Assembly: GCA_024691105.1 (NCBI GenBank)
Contig: JAILNY010000164.1
Span: 1-36,403 of the forward strand
From: Treponema sp.
GTDB taxonomy: Bacteria > Spirochaetota > Spirochaetia > Treponematales > Treponemataceae
Reading direction: 5' to 3'
DNA: 36,403 bases
Position 1 is the stretch's first letter, and each line of letters opens with the position of its first letter. This document shows positions 1 to 7,499 of this stretch, piece after piece. The notes under the pieces were generated by a model, which was not told the DNA's origin, ran no database searches, and saw only the letters and a list, made by a program, of their open reading frames with translations. A program made the position numbers and the translations under genes.

Positions 1-78
1 AAATAGTTTGCGCATTTTTTAAACGGGAATTTTTCAAACGCCGGCGGAAAAATGCGCACTTTGCAGAAGGCAATCACA

Positions 79-990
79 ATGACAAACTTAGAAAAATATT
101 ACAATAAATTTAACGAAGATCATCGTCTTACAACGCGACATGGAACTGTCGAGTTTACGACGACGATGAAGTATATTCACGAGTCGATCGCGGCTCTCGA
201 ACAAACCGCGGCGGATTCTGGTGGCGGCGCGTCAAACTCCGCGGCATGCGTAGGTAGTGCCGGCGGCGTTGCTGATGCAGGCTCGATGAACGGCGCAACC
301 GGCGGGAATCGCGCGCTCTCAGATGTGGCCATTGCTTCTAAAATCAAAATCCTTGACGTTGGCGCCGGAACCGGACGCTATTCAATCGCACTTTCGCGCG
401 AAGGCTACGACGTAACCGCAGTCGAACTTGTCGAGCGCAATCTTAAAGTCCTTGAGTCCAAACACGAAAACGTCAAATGCTGGCCAGGTAATGCAATGGA
501 TCTCTCGTTTTTAGAAGACGAGACTTTTGACATTACACTTGTCTTTGGCCCGATGTACCACCTTATGACCCGCGACGAAAAACTTAAAGCCTTCAGCGAA
601 GCAAAGCGCGTTACAAAAAAAGGCGGCCGCATTCTGGTTGCATATGTGTTAAATGATTACAGCGTTCTTACATATTGTTTTAAACAGAATAAGATAAAAG
701 AATGTATGGAACGCAATTCGCTTACTTCTGACTTTCATCAGATTGTAACAGAGGATGATCTTTACTGCTACTTAAGGCTTGAAGATATAGAAGGGTTGAA
801 TGCGGCCGCTGGCCTTAAACGCGTAAAGATAATTGCAGCGGACGGAGCTGCAGACTATATGCGGCGCGAGCTTAACGCGCTTGACCAGGAGAGCTTTAAT
901 TATTTTATTGACTATCATCTTGCAAACTGTGAGAGAGCGGAACTTTTGGGCGCTAGTTCGCACGTAGTTGATATACTTGAAAAACTTTAG
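79..990 (+). CDS. Class I SAM-dependent methyltransferase with a Gly/Ala-rich insert
   Basis: This is a 303-residue cytosolic methyltransferase of unknown substrate. The SAM-binding motif I (LDVGAGTGRY) is at about residues 92-101, followed by the acidic strand ending in AVELVERN, a GNAMDLSF motif and the FGPMYHL strand, a normal Rossmann methyltransferase order. I chose ATG 79 because AGAAGG at 65-70 is well placed before it; an in-frame ATG at 52 has no such site. Residues about 44-82 form a low-complexity stretch rich in Gly, Ala, Ser and Asn, inserted between the N-terminal helical region and motif I; as I recall the family, relatives join these directly. The DNA of the insert is clearly more GC-rich than the rest of the gene. 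The family assignment is firm, the substrate unknown. Confidence 0.85.
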   Translation: MTNLEKYYNKFNEDHRLTTRHGTVEFTTTMKYIHESIAALEQTAADSGGGASNSAACVGSAGGVADAGSMNGATGGNRALSDVAIASKIKILDVGAGTGRYSIALSREGYDVTAVELVERNLKVLESKHENVKCWPGNAMDLSFLEDETFDITLVFGPMYHLMTRDEKLKAFSEAKRVTKKGGRILVAYVLNDYSVLTYCFKQNKIKECMERNSLTSDFHQIVTEDDLYCYLRLEDIEGLNAAAGLKRVKIIAADGAADYMRRELNALDQESFNYFIDYHLANCERAELLGASSHVVDILEKL

Positions 991-1045
991 CGCAAACCCG
1001 CGCGCGAAAAATGACGCGGCAAGCAAAATGATGAAGGAGTGAAAA

Positions 1046-1789
1046 ATGGAAAAAGGTTTGACTGGAAACAAATTAAAATTAATCGCAATTCTTTCTATGA
1101 CAACAGATCATGTTGTAAGCGTTTTGTTCCCTAATTATCCGACAGACTGGTGGATAATTCTGCTTCATATTTTTGGACGCCTTGCCGCTCCGATTTTCTG
1201 GTACATGGTTGCAGAAGGTTATCATTACACGCATGATCTTAAAAAATATCTTCTGCGTCTTTTTATCTTTGCTGTCATCGGGCACTTTGCATATAATTTT
1301 GCCTTTGGAATTCCATTCATTCCTTTTAAAACAAGCTGCTTTAATCAGACAAGCGTAATATGGCCGCTGTTTCTTGGAGTGCTGGGCCTGCATATTACTA
1401 ATTCAGAAAAACTAAAACAGTGGCAGAAGACGGTTTTAGTCTTTGTGCTGGCGGCGCTTGCGTTCCCTTCGGACTGGTCAAGTCCGGCCTTTCTTGTAAT
1501 TATTTATTTTGGAAACAACCGCGGCAATTTTAAAAAGCAGATGTTTTTTATGCTTTTGTGGATTGCAGTTTATGCGGCAGTTTACGCTATTTTTATTAAT
1601 CCGATATACGGTGTTTTGCAGATGGGCGTTGCGCTGACAATTCCGCTTTTAAAAAATTACAACGGCCAGCGCGGCTCGTTTAAGGGAATGAAATATTTCT
1701 TTTACTTGTATTATCCTCTGCACCTTATCATCTGCGGCATTATCAGAATTCTTGTAAACGGAAACGTCGGAGTCATGATCGGCGGGTGA
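1046..1789 (+). CDS. TraX family membrane protein (acyltransferase-like)
   Basis: This 247-residue polytopic inner-membrane protein resembles the TraX family. The N-terminus (LKLIAILSMTTDHV) and the GRLAAPIFWYMVAEGYHYT segment with its following YLLRLFIFA helix match the family pattern. About eight hydrophobic segments follow, ending near GGIIRILV. F-plasmid TraX acetylates pilin; chromosomal members are mostly uncharacterised and may acylate cell-surface material, so the substrate is unknown. AAGGAG at 1034-1039 precedes ATG 1046 with good spacing. A short hairpin with a T run follows the stop codon. Confidence 0.85.
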   Translation: MEKGLTGNKLKLIAILSMTTDHVVSVLFPNYPTDWWIILLHIFGRLAAPIFWYMVAEGYHYTHDLKKYLLRLFIFAVIGHFAYNFAFGIPFIPFKTSCFNQTSVIWPLFLGVLGLHITNSEKLKQWQKTVLVFVLAALAFPSDWSSPAFLVIIYFGNNRGNFKKQMFFMLLWIAVYAAVYAIFINPIYGVLQMGVALTIPLLKNYNGQRGSFKGMKYFFYLYYPLHLIICGIIRILVNGNVGVMIGG

Positions 1790-1790
1790 G

Positions 1791-1819
1791 TCGCGCGTTG
1801 TAGAGGCCGCGATTTTTTT
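1791..1819 (+). terminator. Rho-independent terminator after the TraX gene
   Basis: TCGCG (1791-1795) pairs with CGCGA (1808-1812), followed directly by seven T (1813-1819). The stem is only 5 bp, so the call is moderate. Confidence 0.5.
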
Positions 1820-1849
1820 ATGTAGTACACGTAAAATTGCAGATCGTTG

Positions 1850-1855
1850 TATAAT
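1850..1855 (+). promoter_or_regulatory. -10 element of a likely leaderless promoter (DUF72 gene)
   Basis: A perfect TATAAT lies 6 nt before ATG 1862, which puts the expected transcription start at or next to the A of the start codon. No Shine-Dalgarno sequence is visible. I see no convincing -35. Confidence 0.5.
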
Positions 1856-1861
1856 AAACCT

Positions 1862-2722
1862 ATGTCATCATTGTTAATCGGCACAAGCGGATATGACTAC
1901 CCTGAGTGGAAGGGCGTGTTTTATCCACAGGAATTAAAACGTAAGGATTTTCTCCGCTACTATGCGACGCAGTTTAATGCGCTTGAACTGAATAATACGT
2001 TTTACAACATGCCGACTCCAGAGAGGCTTTATTCGTTTTATGAACGCAGCGAAGGCCGGCTTAAGTTCAGTGTAAAAGCAAACAGACTTTTGACGCACGA
2101 GGTTGATTCAACCTGGCAGAGTGCCGCAGAAGATTTTAAAACCGCGCTCATGCCCCTGCACCAGAAGGACTGCCTTTCTGCAGTTCTCTTTCAGCTTCCG
2201 GAGCGCTTTCATTACACAGACGACAACCGCATCTATCTTGCAGACCTGATTCAAAAGTTTGACGGCTTTCCGGTCCTCGTCGAGTTCCGACACCGCGAGT
2301 GGATTAAAGAAAGCGTTTTTGCCGGGCTTGAACAGCGTCACGCCGGAATCGTTTTCTGCGACATGCCCCAGCTTAAAAACCTCCCCGACGGAACGCTTAC
2401 AAACACGCCTTTTATCGGAAGTACCGCCTACATCCGACTGCATGGGCGAAACGCCGCCGCGTGGTATGCCTCTGCGCCGAAGGCGCAAACGACAATAACT
2501 TCCAATTACGCAAACGGCGCGACAGCGACGTATTCCGGAGAATCGCACAACGCCTCCGCCCGCTACTGCTACGATTACTTGGATTCAGAATTATCCGCCT
2601 TTGTCCCCGTCATAAAAGCCGCGCTCAAAGAAGGCAAAAAAGCCCAGATCTATTTTAACAATCACCCCAACGGCAGCGGCGCTAAGAACGCCCTTAAGCT
2701 TAAAAAGATGCTCGAGGTGTAG
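1862..2722 (+). CDS. DUF72 (YecE-like) protein
   Basis: This 286-residue protein belongs to the DUF72/YecE TIM-barrel family. It has the opening IGTSGYDYPEWKGVFYP, the LNNTFYNMP strand, FSVKANRLLTHE, LVEFRHREW and the C-terminal AQIYFNNHPNGSGAKNAL. The biochemical role of the family is not established. Between the IRLHGRNAAAWY motif and the RYCYDYL motif there are about 25 extra residues rich in Ala, Thr and Ser; I recall these motifs lying closer together in other members. ATG 1862 is preferred because the motif-bearing N-terminus begins there, and the TTG 15 nt upstream overlaps the -10 hexamer. Confidence 0.85.
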   Translation: MSSLLIGTSGYDYPEWKGVFYPQELKRKDFLRYYATQFNALELNNTFYNMPTPERLYSFYERSEGRLKFSVKANRLLTHEVDSTWQSAAEDFKTALMPLHQKDCLSAVLFQLPERFHYTDDNRIYLADLIQKFDGFPVLVEFRHREWIKESVFAGLEQRHAGIVFCDMPQLKNLPDGTLTNTPFIGSTAYIRLHGRNAAAWYASAPKAQTTITSNYANGATATYSGESHNASARYCYDYLDSELSAFVPVIKAALKEGKKAQIYFNNHPNGSGAKNALKLKKMLEV

Positions 2723-2833
2723 GCGGGGGAGCAATCCCCCGCGCTCCCAAGTCCTCGCTCGCTCAAAAGCTTTGCGGCTTTCTTACTCGCTCCGGTCTTG
2801 TCCGCTGCCCCCTGTGCGGGGGATACCCCCGCA
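2723..2833. repeat. GC-rich palindromic element (REP-like) at the edge of an AT-rich island
   Basis: Two near-identical hairpins bracket about 70 bp. GCGGGGGA (2723-2730) pairs with TCCCCCGC (2735-2742) across a 4-nt loop. TGCGGGGG (2815-2822) pairs perfectly with CCCCCGCA (2826-2833) across a 3-nt loop. The stretch between them is GC-rich. The element begins one base after the DUF72 stop codon, and base composition falls sharply just after it. It has no T run, so it is not a classic terminator. I cannot tell its copy number from this window. From about 2834 to 2959 I see only AT-rich leader sequence. Confidence 0.55.
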
Positions 2834-2947
2834 ACGCCCCCGATTCTGAGGTCGTGAATGGTTCATTTTGCATAAAAATGTATAATTTTTTTCCCTTAGT
2901 TATAGCAAAAGATAAATTGTCATCTACAACACAATCGGAAAATATGT

Positions 2948-2953
2948 TATAAT
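2948..2953 (+). promoter_or_regulatory. Extended -10 of the cytosine methyltransferase gene
   Basis: TATAAT preceded by TG plus one base (2945-2947) forms an extended -10 element. It ends 6 nt before ATG 2960, so the mRNA is probably leaderless. No Shine-Dalgarno sequence is present. Confidence 0.55.
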
Positions 2954-2959
2954 CATGTT

Positions 2960-4414
2960 ATGGGTGCTAAAAAGGTTAATTACAAAAATTGTCGTTCAAA
3001 TTCATTTATAGATCAGCAGTCTATAAATGAATATATATATAAATCAATTTTTAATTATATTGATAAAAATTCAAAAAAATCTAACTCTACAAAAGAATAC
3101 TATACAAAAAAATATATTGAGTTTATAAATGCAAAAAATAAGACAACAACTTATGAAGGTTTGGAAGTTAAAGAAAATAATTATTCTGAAATAAATACTT
3201 TATTTCCGGAATTATTTAAAATTCCATTTCCTCAACCAAAAAAACCGTCTTTTACATATATTGATTTATTTTCTGGCATTGGTGGTTTTCATCAGGCGAT
3301 GCATCAATTAAATGGTAAGTGTTTATTATCCTCTGAAATTGATAATTATGCTGTAGATACATATTTAGACAACTATGGAATTAATTCATATAATGATATA
3401 ACAAAAATCAAAGATGAAGATTTCCCAAAACATGATGTACTCTGTGCCGGATTCCCGTGCCAAGCATTTTCGAAAGCTGGTAAACAATTAGGTTTTGAAG
3501 ATCAAACAAAAGGTACTTTATTCTTTCAGATAGTTAGAATCTTAAAAAATAAAAAGGTTCGACCAGATTATATTATTCTTGAGAATGTACGTAATCTTCT
3601 CTCGCATGATAATGGAAATACTTGGAAAGTAATTCAAGAAACGCTTGATGAAGTTGGATATAACTTTAAAGAAATTGTTATGAGTCCTCACCAACTTGGT
3701 GTTCCACAACTTCGTGAACGTGTTTACATCCTTGGAATTAGAAAAGATTTATATGATGGGAAACTAGAATTTATTGTACCTCACGTAAAGAAAGAAAGTT
3801 TAAATATTTATGAATCAGGTATTATTGATGAAAATCCTGACCCAAAATATAAAATTGATGAGCATGAAAAAAAAGTATTAAAATGCTGGGATGAATTCTA
3901 CAAAGGTATTAAAGAAACTATAATAGGATTTCCTATTTGGTTCTCTGAATTCCGGGCAACATATGACACAAACGAATTACCTGCATGGAAAGCAGAGTTT
4001 TGCCAAAAAAATAGAAAATTGTATTCGAATAATAAAGACTTTATTGATTCATGGATTGAGAAATGGGACAATCTTAACGATTTTACTCCAACTGAAAGAA
4101 AATTTGAATGGCAGGCTGGAGAAAGTATTAAATCATTATGGGAAGGGTTTATACAATTTAGACCATCTGGAATACGTGTAAAGCGTCCTGATTCTTTCCC
4201 TGCTTTAGTTGCAATTGTTCAAATACCAATTATTGGAAAATATAAAAGAAGATTAACACCAAGAGAGGCAGCACGTTTACAGAGTTTTCCAGATAATTTT
4301 ATGCCTAATGCTAATGACCATCAGGCATATAAACAATTTGGAAATGCTGTAAATGTAAATTGTGTTAAGTTTCTAGCTGAGCAATTATTTAAATATGGCA
4401 AGGGAGTAAAATAG
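2960..4414 (+). CDS. C5-cytosine DNA methyltransferase (type II modification enzyme)
   Basis: This 484-residue enzyme transfers a methyl group from SAM to C5 of cytosine in a target site. All key motifs are visible: motif I DLFSGIGGF (about 102-110), motif IV GFPCQAFS with catalytic Cys167, motif VI ENV (208-210), motif VIII QLGVPQLRERVYILG (about 244-258), motif IX RRLTPREAARLQSFP and motif X QFGNAVNVNC. The region of about 150 residues between VIII and IX is the target-recognition domain; I cannot read the specificity from it. An extra N-terminal region of about 95 residues precedes motif I. The gene is strikingly AT-rich compared with its neighbours, suggesting transfer. It is followed after 1 bp by its probable cognate endonuclease gene. 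Confidence 0.95.
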   Translation: MGAKKVNYKNCRSNSFIDQQSINEYIYKSIFNYIDKNSKKSNSTKEYYTKKYIEFINAKNKTTTYEGLEVKENNYSEINTLFPELFKIPFPQPKKPSFTYIDLFSGIGGFHQAMHQLNGKCLLSSEIDNYAVDTYLDNYGINSYNDITKIKDEDFPKHDVLCAGFPCQAFSKAGKQLGFEDQTKGTLFFQIVRILKNKKVRPDYIILENVRNLLSHDNGNTWKVIQETLDEVGYNFKEIVMSPHQLGVPQLRERVYILGIRKDLYDGKLEFIVPHVKKESLNIYESGIIDENPDPKYKIDEHEKKVLKCWDEFYKGIKETIIGFPIWFSEFRATYDTNELPAWKAEFCQKNRKLYSNNKDFIDSWIEKWDNLNDFTPTERKFEWQAGESIKSLWEGFIQFRPSGIRVKRPDSFPALVAIVQIPIIGKYKRRLTPREAARLQSFPDNFMPNANDHQAYKQFGNAVNVNCVKFLAEQLFKYGKGVK

Positions 4415-4415
4415 A

Positions 4416-5705
4416 ATGGCAAAGTATAAAACTGGGAAATGGGCTAATGGTGAACGCGTTATGCCTGGGAAACGTACAGAAACAAAACATATTGATCAAT
4501 TATTAAAAAATGGAGAAATTATTGTTACTGGTGAAGACCAAACATTTATTCCTGCTGAAAAGAATAATTTATTACAGACTCTTTTTCCTGATGAACTAAT
4601 ATTAAAAAATAAACTATTATATTTCAAAAATAAAACTTGTGATGGAAAAGAAATTTGTTTTTGTACACGTAATATTATTCACCTTGGTGGAGATTGGAGT
4701 TCTGAAAAAAAACGTATTGAGGTACCCGATGACTTTCCTGAACTCTATGAAAATAATAAGAAAAATAATGTTGAAACTATTCTTTTAGGAATTTATCATT
4801 ATTATCCAGATGGTAAAGATGGAGTTCGATTATATGTAAGTTTCAGTTCAAATACATATGCATCTCGTCAAACAAACAACTCTGCAGCACATGTTCATAC
4901 TATAGATTTACAAAATGCATTAAATAATGGAGTTTATCGAAGACTGGATAAAGCAGATAATGAACTTATTGTTTTAGATGAGAACAATTTTATAAAATAT
5001 ATGCATGATTTAATAAATGGTGTTGAACTACAAGTAATAAAAGATGAAAAACAATTACTTAATTACTTTGGAAAAATGTATTCTTCACTTCCTAAAACTT
5101 TAAATGGAATACAATGCTATAAGGAAATGTTTGCTGCAAATGCAGATAACAAAAATCAAAGTGCTTGGGAAGGATGGTATATAGAATATTATGTAAAAGA
5201 ATATTTAAAAGAACATCCAGTCGATGGTATTGAATGGTGGTCTAGTAAAAAACAAGGTGATTTAGATTTTGATTTAAAATTTACAATGGCAGATAATTTT
5301 TATGGAGATGTAAAATCTGATAATATAAAGAAGAGTGTACAAGGTAATAAGAAAAGTAATATTGACATTTTAGTAAAAGATAAAAATGGAAGATTATGGT
5401 ATGTTGTATTTGAATTCACTCCTGAAAAGGATTCGGAACATGAAAATATAACTACTATTTGGTGGAATAATGCTCTTAATGCAGATAAATCTGTACGTAA
5501 AAAACCGAAGGATTTACTTACGTATAAGGAACGTATGAAATATGCTATTCATCTCAACAACTTGAGTGTTTATGAAATTAATCAATTTGCGTTTAAATAT
5601 TTGAAAGTTTTTTACGTAAGTCCTTGTGATGGGAAACCTCGAGAACCAAAATATCAAATTCCAAATAAAATGAAAGAATTTCTTCGTATATACCAATGCG
5701 CCTAA
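4416..5705 (+). CDS. Putative type II restriction endonuclease, PD-(D/E)XK-like
   Basis: I do not recognise a named family for this 429-residue protein. Its position immediately after a C5-cytosine methyltransferase gene, and the same AT-rich composition, argue strongly for the cognate endonuclease. Near the C-terminus there is a PD-(D/E)XK-like arrangement: a helix WEGWYIEYYVKEYL (251-264) carrying acidic residues, then DLDFDLKF (282-289), then a GDVK turn (Asp298, Lys300) and a hydrophobic strand LWYVVFEF. The N-terminal 240 residues show no motif I know and may bind DNA. The start ATG lies 2 nt after the methyltransferase stop; AAGGGAG in the end of that gene can serve as ribosome site. 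Function is inferred mainly from context. Confidence 0.7.
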   Translation: MAKYKTGKWANGERVMPGKRTETKHIDQLLKNGEIIVTGEDQTFIPAEKNNLLQTLFPDELILKNKLLYFKNKTCDGKEICFCTRNIIHLGGDWSSEKKRIEVPDDFPELYENNKKNNVETILLGIYHYYPDGKDGVRLYVSFSSNTYASRQTNNSAAHVHTIDLQNALNNGVYRRLDKADNELIVLDENNFIKYMHDLINGVELQVIKDEKQLLNYFGKMYSSLPKTLNGIQCYKEMFAANADNKNQSAWEGWYIEYYVKEYLKEHPVDGIEWWSSKKQGDLDFDLKFTMADNFYGDVKSDNIKKSVQGNKKSNIDILVKDKNGRLWYVVFEFTPEKDSEHENITTIWWNNALNADKSVRKKPKDLLTYKERMKYAIHLNNLSVYEINQFAFKYLKVFYVSPCDGKPREPKYQIPNKMKEFLRIYQCA

Positions 5706-5793
5706 TAACTGTTTATAATTAGAAATTTTAGTATGAACTTCTGAGCTTTTGAAATGTTCTGTCAAAGGATGATTTCTAGTCTTCATATATTGG

Positions 5794-5829
5794 GAGGAAA
5801 TTGATATTGCAAAATAAATTCATTTCCTC
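5794..5829. terminator. Inverted repeat between convergent endonuclease and umuC genes
   Basis: GAGGAAAT (5794-5801) pairs with ATTTCCTC (5822-5829) over a 20-nt loop. It lies between two convergent genes and could terminate either transcript. There is no strong T run, so this is weak. Confidence 0.3.
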
Positions 5830-5831
5830 TT

Positions 5832-7088
5832 TCACCCCACTCCCGGTACTTCCCCTATATCCGTCGTAACGCAGGGGCTTAAAAACTCCCGCTTCATTTG
5901 CCAGCCGTCTTTTGTGTATGACCTGGCAAGAGTCAGCGAGTGCCGGCCGTACGCATCCGAGATCCTGTCTACGGCATTCATCAGGTTCCGTTTTTTTATA
6001 TCTTCCACAGGATCAATCCAGATCCAGAGCTGACCCTGCGCGCTCATTAATTCAAGTAGGGTAATCATTACAACCTTGTAGCCGTAGCCACTCCGGAATA
6101 TGTGGGGCAGGGCAAGCCGCGCTGCGTTTACGATGTCCGGCGTGTAAGAAGTAAGGCGCGGAAGCTCTACGATTGCCGCATTTGAATACTGGGATTCTGT
6201 ATCATCAGAATAATAATTGCACGTAGAAATTGTAACCTGAACTGCCTGACATTCACACTTTTGCTTTCTGAGTCTCTCAACTGCAAGTTCTGTGTATTCA
6301 ACCATCGCGCATTCTATGGTCTCTATATCATATACTTTAACCGAAAACTGCCTGCTCGAAGTTATCACTTCTTTTTTACTGCGCACCACTTTGTCTATCG
6401 AACGGATTCCGTTAAGCTCCTGAACTGTTGCAAAGCCCTGGATTGTAAGAAGGCGCTTTGCATCCCTTAAAGGAAGGTGCTTTAGCATGAGGGCGTTTTT
6501 AATTCCGTAAAGCTTCAGCTTTTTTGCACGCGCAGGACCGATCCCCCAGATAGCCGCGCAGTCAGTTGCTTCTAAAAGTGAATCTACCTCACGCGAATCA
6601 TACACAAAAACTCCGCCGTGTTCCTTGGCCTTTTTATTGTAAAGCTTTGCAAGCGTTTTTGTCGGGGCCGCTCCCACGCAGATAGGGATCCCCACTTCTT
6701 TTGCGATGCGCCGTTTTAAGTCATGCCCGATCTGCTCGTAATCCTTAATGCTCCAGTTGCAGTCGTCAAAAAAGAGGAATGATTCGTCAATCGAATATTC
6801 TTCGATATCCGGGGCAAATTCCATATATATAGAAGTAATACGCCGGCTGATGTCGGCATAGAGCGTATAGTTGCTCGAAAAAATTGCAATTCCCTCGCGC
6901 TCGCAGATTCCGCGGACCTTAAAATACGGGTCACCGCGTTTAATTCCACAGGCCTTTGCCTCTTTGTTGAGTGCAATTATAATTCCGTCATTATTAGAAA
7001 GAACTGCAACAGGCTTTCCGCGTAAGTCCGGGCGGTAAATCTGTTCACAGGACGCATAAAAGCTGTTTCCGTCTGCATGAAGAATCAT
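5832..7088 (-). CDS. umuC: Y-family translesion DNA polymerase, UmuC-like
   Basis: This 418-residue polymerase is of the UmuC (Pol V catalytic subunit) type, which copies past DNA lesions with low fidelity. The N-terminus HADGNSFYASCEQ carries the first metal-binding Asp, and EYSIDESFLFF carries the second Asp-Glu pair. SNNDGIIIALNKEAKACGIK is the UmuC version of the fingers region. A helix-hairpin-helix segment (WGIGPARAKKL, LTIQGFATVQEL) and the little-finger region follow. The length matches the family. It sits 3 bp downstream of the umuD-like gene, whose end carries an AAGGGAAG ribosome site, so the two are co-transcribed. Confidence 0.93.
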   Translation of the reverse strand: MILHADGNSFYASCEQIYRPDLRGKPVAVLSNNDGIIIALNKEAKACGIKRGDPYFKVRGICEREGIAIFSSNYTLYADISRRITSIYMEFAPDIEEYSIDESFLFFDDCNWSIKDYEQIGHDLKRRIAKEVGIPICVGAAPTKTLAKLYNKKAKEHGGVFVYDSREVDSLLEATDCAAIWGIGPARAKKLKLYGIKNALMLKHLPLRDAKRLLTIQGFATVQELNGIRSIDKVVRSKKEVITSSRQFSVKVYDIETIECAMVEYTELAVERLRKQKCECQAVQVTISTCNYYSDDTESQYSNAAIVELPRLTSYTPDIVNAARLALPHIFRSGYGYKVVMITLLELMSAQGQLWIWIDPVEDIKKRNLMNAVDRISDAYGRHSLTLARSYTKDGWQMKREFLSPCVTTDIGEVPGVG

Positions 7089-7091
7089 TTT

Positions 7092-7409
7092 TTATTCTTC
7101 CCTTACTGTGTGGATAACATGAGTAATGGCTCCGGTAATGTAAAGCTGCTCTGCCGGATTTTTTTTGATGTTGTAGACCCGCCCTAAAACAAAGCGCCCT
7201 TCGGATTCATAGACAACAAGACTGTTTGGCGTAATCTTTTTTGCGCGGTCTATAATCAGAATGTCTCCGTGGTAAATTCCCATATTCATATAGCTTGAAC
7301 TTTCTATCTGCATAAAAACGGTCGCCGCCGGGTGTTTGATGAGAACGGTATTTAAATCAATTCCTCTGCTTTCATAGCCCTGCGCGGGACTTGGAAATCC
7401 TGTTATCAT
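7092..7409 (-). CDS. umuD: UmuD'-like subunit, apparently made without a cleavable arm and lacking the catalytic Lys
   Basis: This is a 105-residue S24/UmuD family protein, partner of the adjacent UmuC. Starting at ATG 7409 it reads M-I-T-GFPSPA, so its Gly4 matches Gly25 of E. coli UmuD, the first residue of processed UmuD'. With that offset of 21, Ser39 matches catalytic Ser60. The position of catalytic Lys97 is Gly76 (codon GGG), in RFVLGRV instead of the usual EFTVK. The usual GDSM box reads SSSYM. A TTG at 7457 would add 16 residues, but a strong sigma70 promoter lies between that TTG and ATG 7409, with its -10 6 nt before the ATG. The protein therefore seems to be a constitutive UmuD' that needs no autocleavage. 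The family call is firm, the mechanism inferred. Confidence 0.85.
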   Translation of the reverse strand: MITGFPSPAQGYESRGIDLNTVLIKHPAATVFMQIESSSYMNMGIYHGDILIIDRAKKITPNSLVVYESEGRFVLGRVYNIKKNPAEQLYITGAITHVIHTVREE

Positions 7410-7415
7410 AAAATT

Positions 7416-7444
7416 ACTATAATGCGGCTTTTTTATTTTGTCAA
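7416..7444 (-). promoter_or_regulatory. umuD'C promoter (leaderless)
   Basis: On the minus strand TTGACA (7439-7444) is followed by a 17-nt spacer and TATAGT (7416-7421). Six nt then separate the -10 from ATG 7409. This near-consensus promoter decides the start of the umuD-like gene and implies a leaderless or nearly leaderless mRNA. Confidence 0.8.
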
Positions 7445-7447
7445 TTA

Positions 7448-7467
7448 AAATACTCAAATGGGTATTT
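7448..7467. promoter_or_regulatory. Candidate operator between umuD'C and the divergent repressor gene
   Basis: AAATAC (7448-7453) and GTATTT (7462-7467) form an inverted repeat with an 8-nt centre. It sits just upstream of the umuD'C -35 and near where the -35 of the divergent gene should be. It is a plausible site for the neighbouring LexA/CI-like repressor, on position and symmetry only. Confidence 0.35.
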
Positions 7468-7487
7468 ATTTATTTTGAAAACGGGTG

Positions 7488-7493
7488 TATGAT
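7488..7493 (+). promoter_or_regulatory. -10 of the S24 repressor gene
   Basis: TATGAT ends 6 nt before ATG 7500, again suggesting a leaderless mRNA. AGGG at 7494-7497 is too close to the ATG to be a normal ribosome site. No clear -35. Confidence 0.4.
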
Positions 7494-7499
7494 AGGGAT

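Noticed and set aside
2108..2548. 146-codon frame on the minus strand within the DUF72 gene
   Set aside because: Antisense to clear DUF72 motifs; translation has no recognisable feature.
5514..5786. 90-codon minus-strand frame overlapping the endonuclease end
   Set aside because: Overlaps the 3' end of a convincing gene, has no ribosome site and no similarity I recognise.
7410..7457. TTG 7457 as the start of the umuD-like gene
   Set aside because: The near-consensus promoter (7416-7444) lies downstream of this codon, so the main transcript could not include it.
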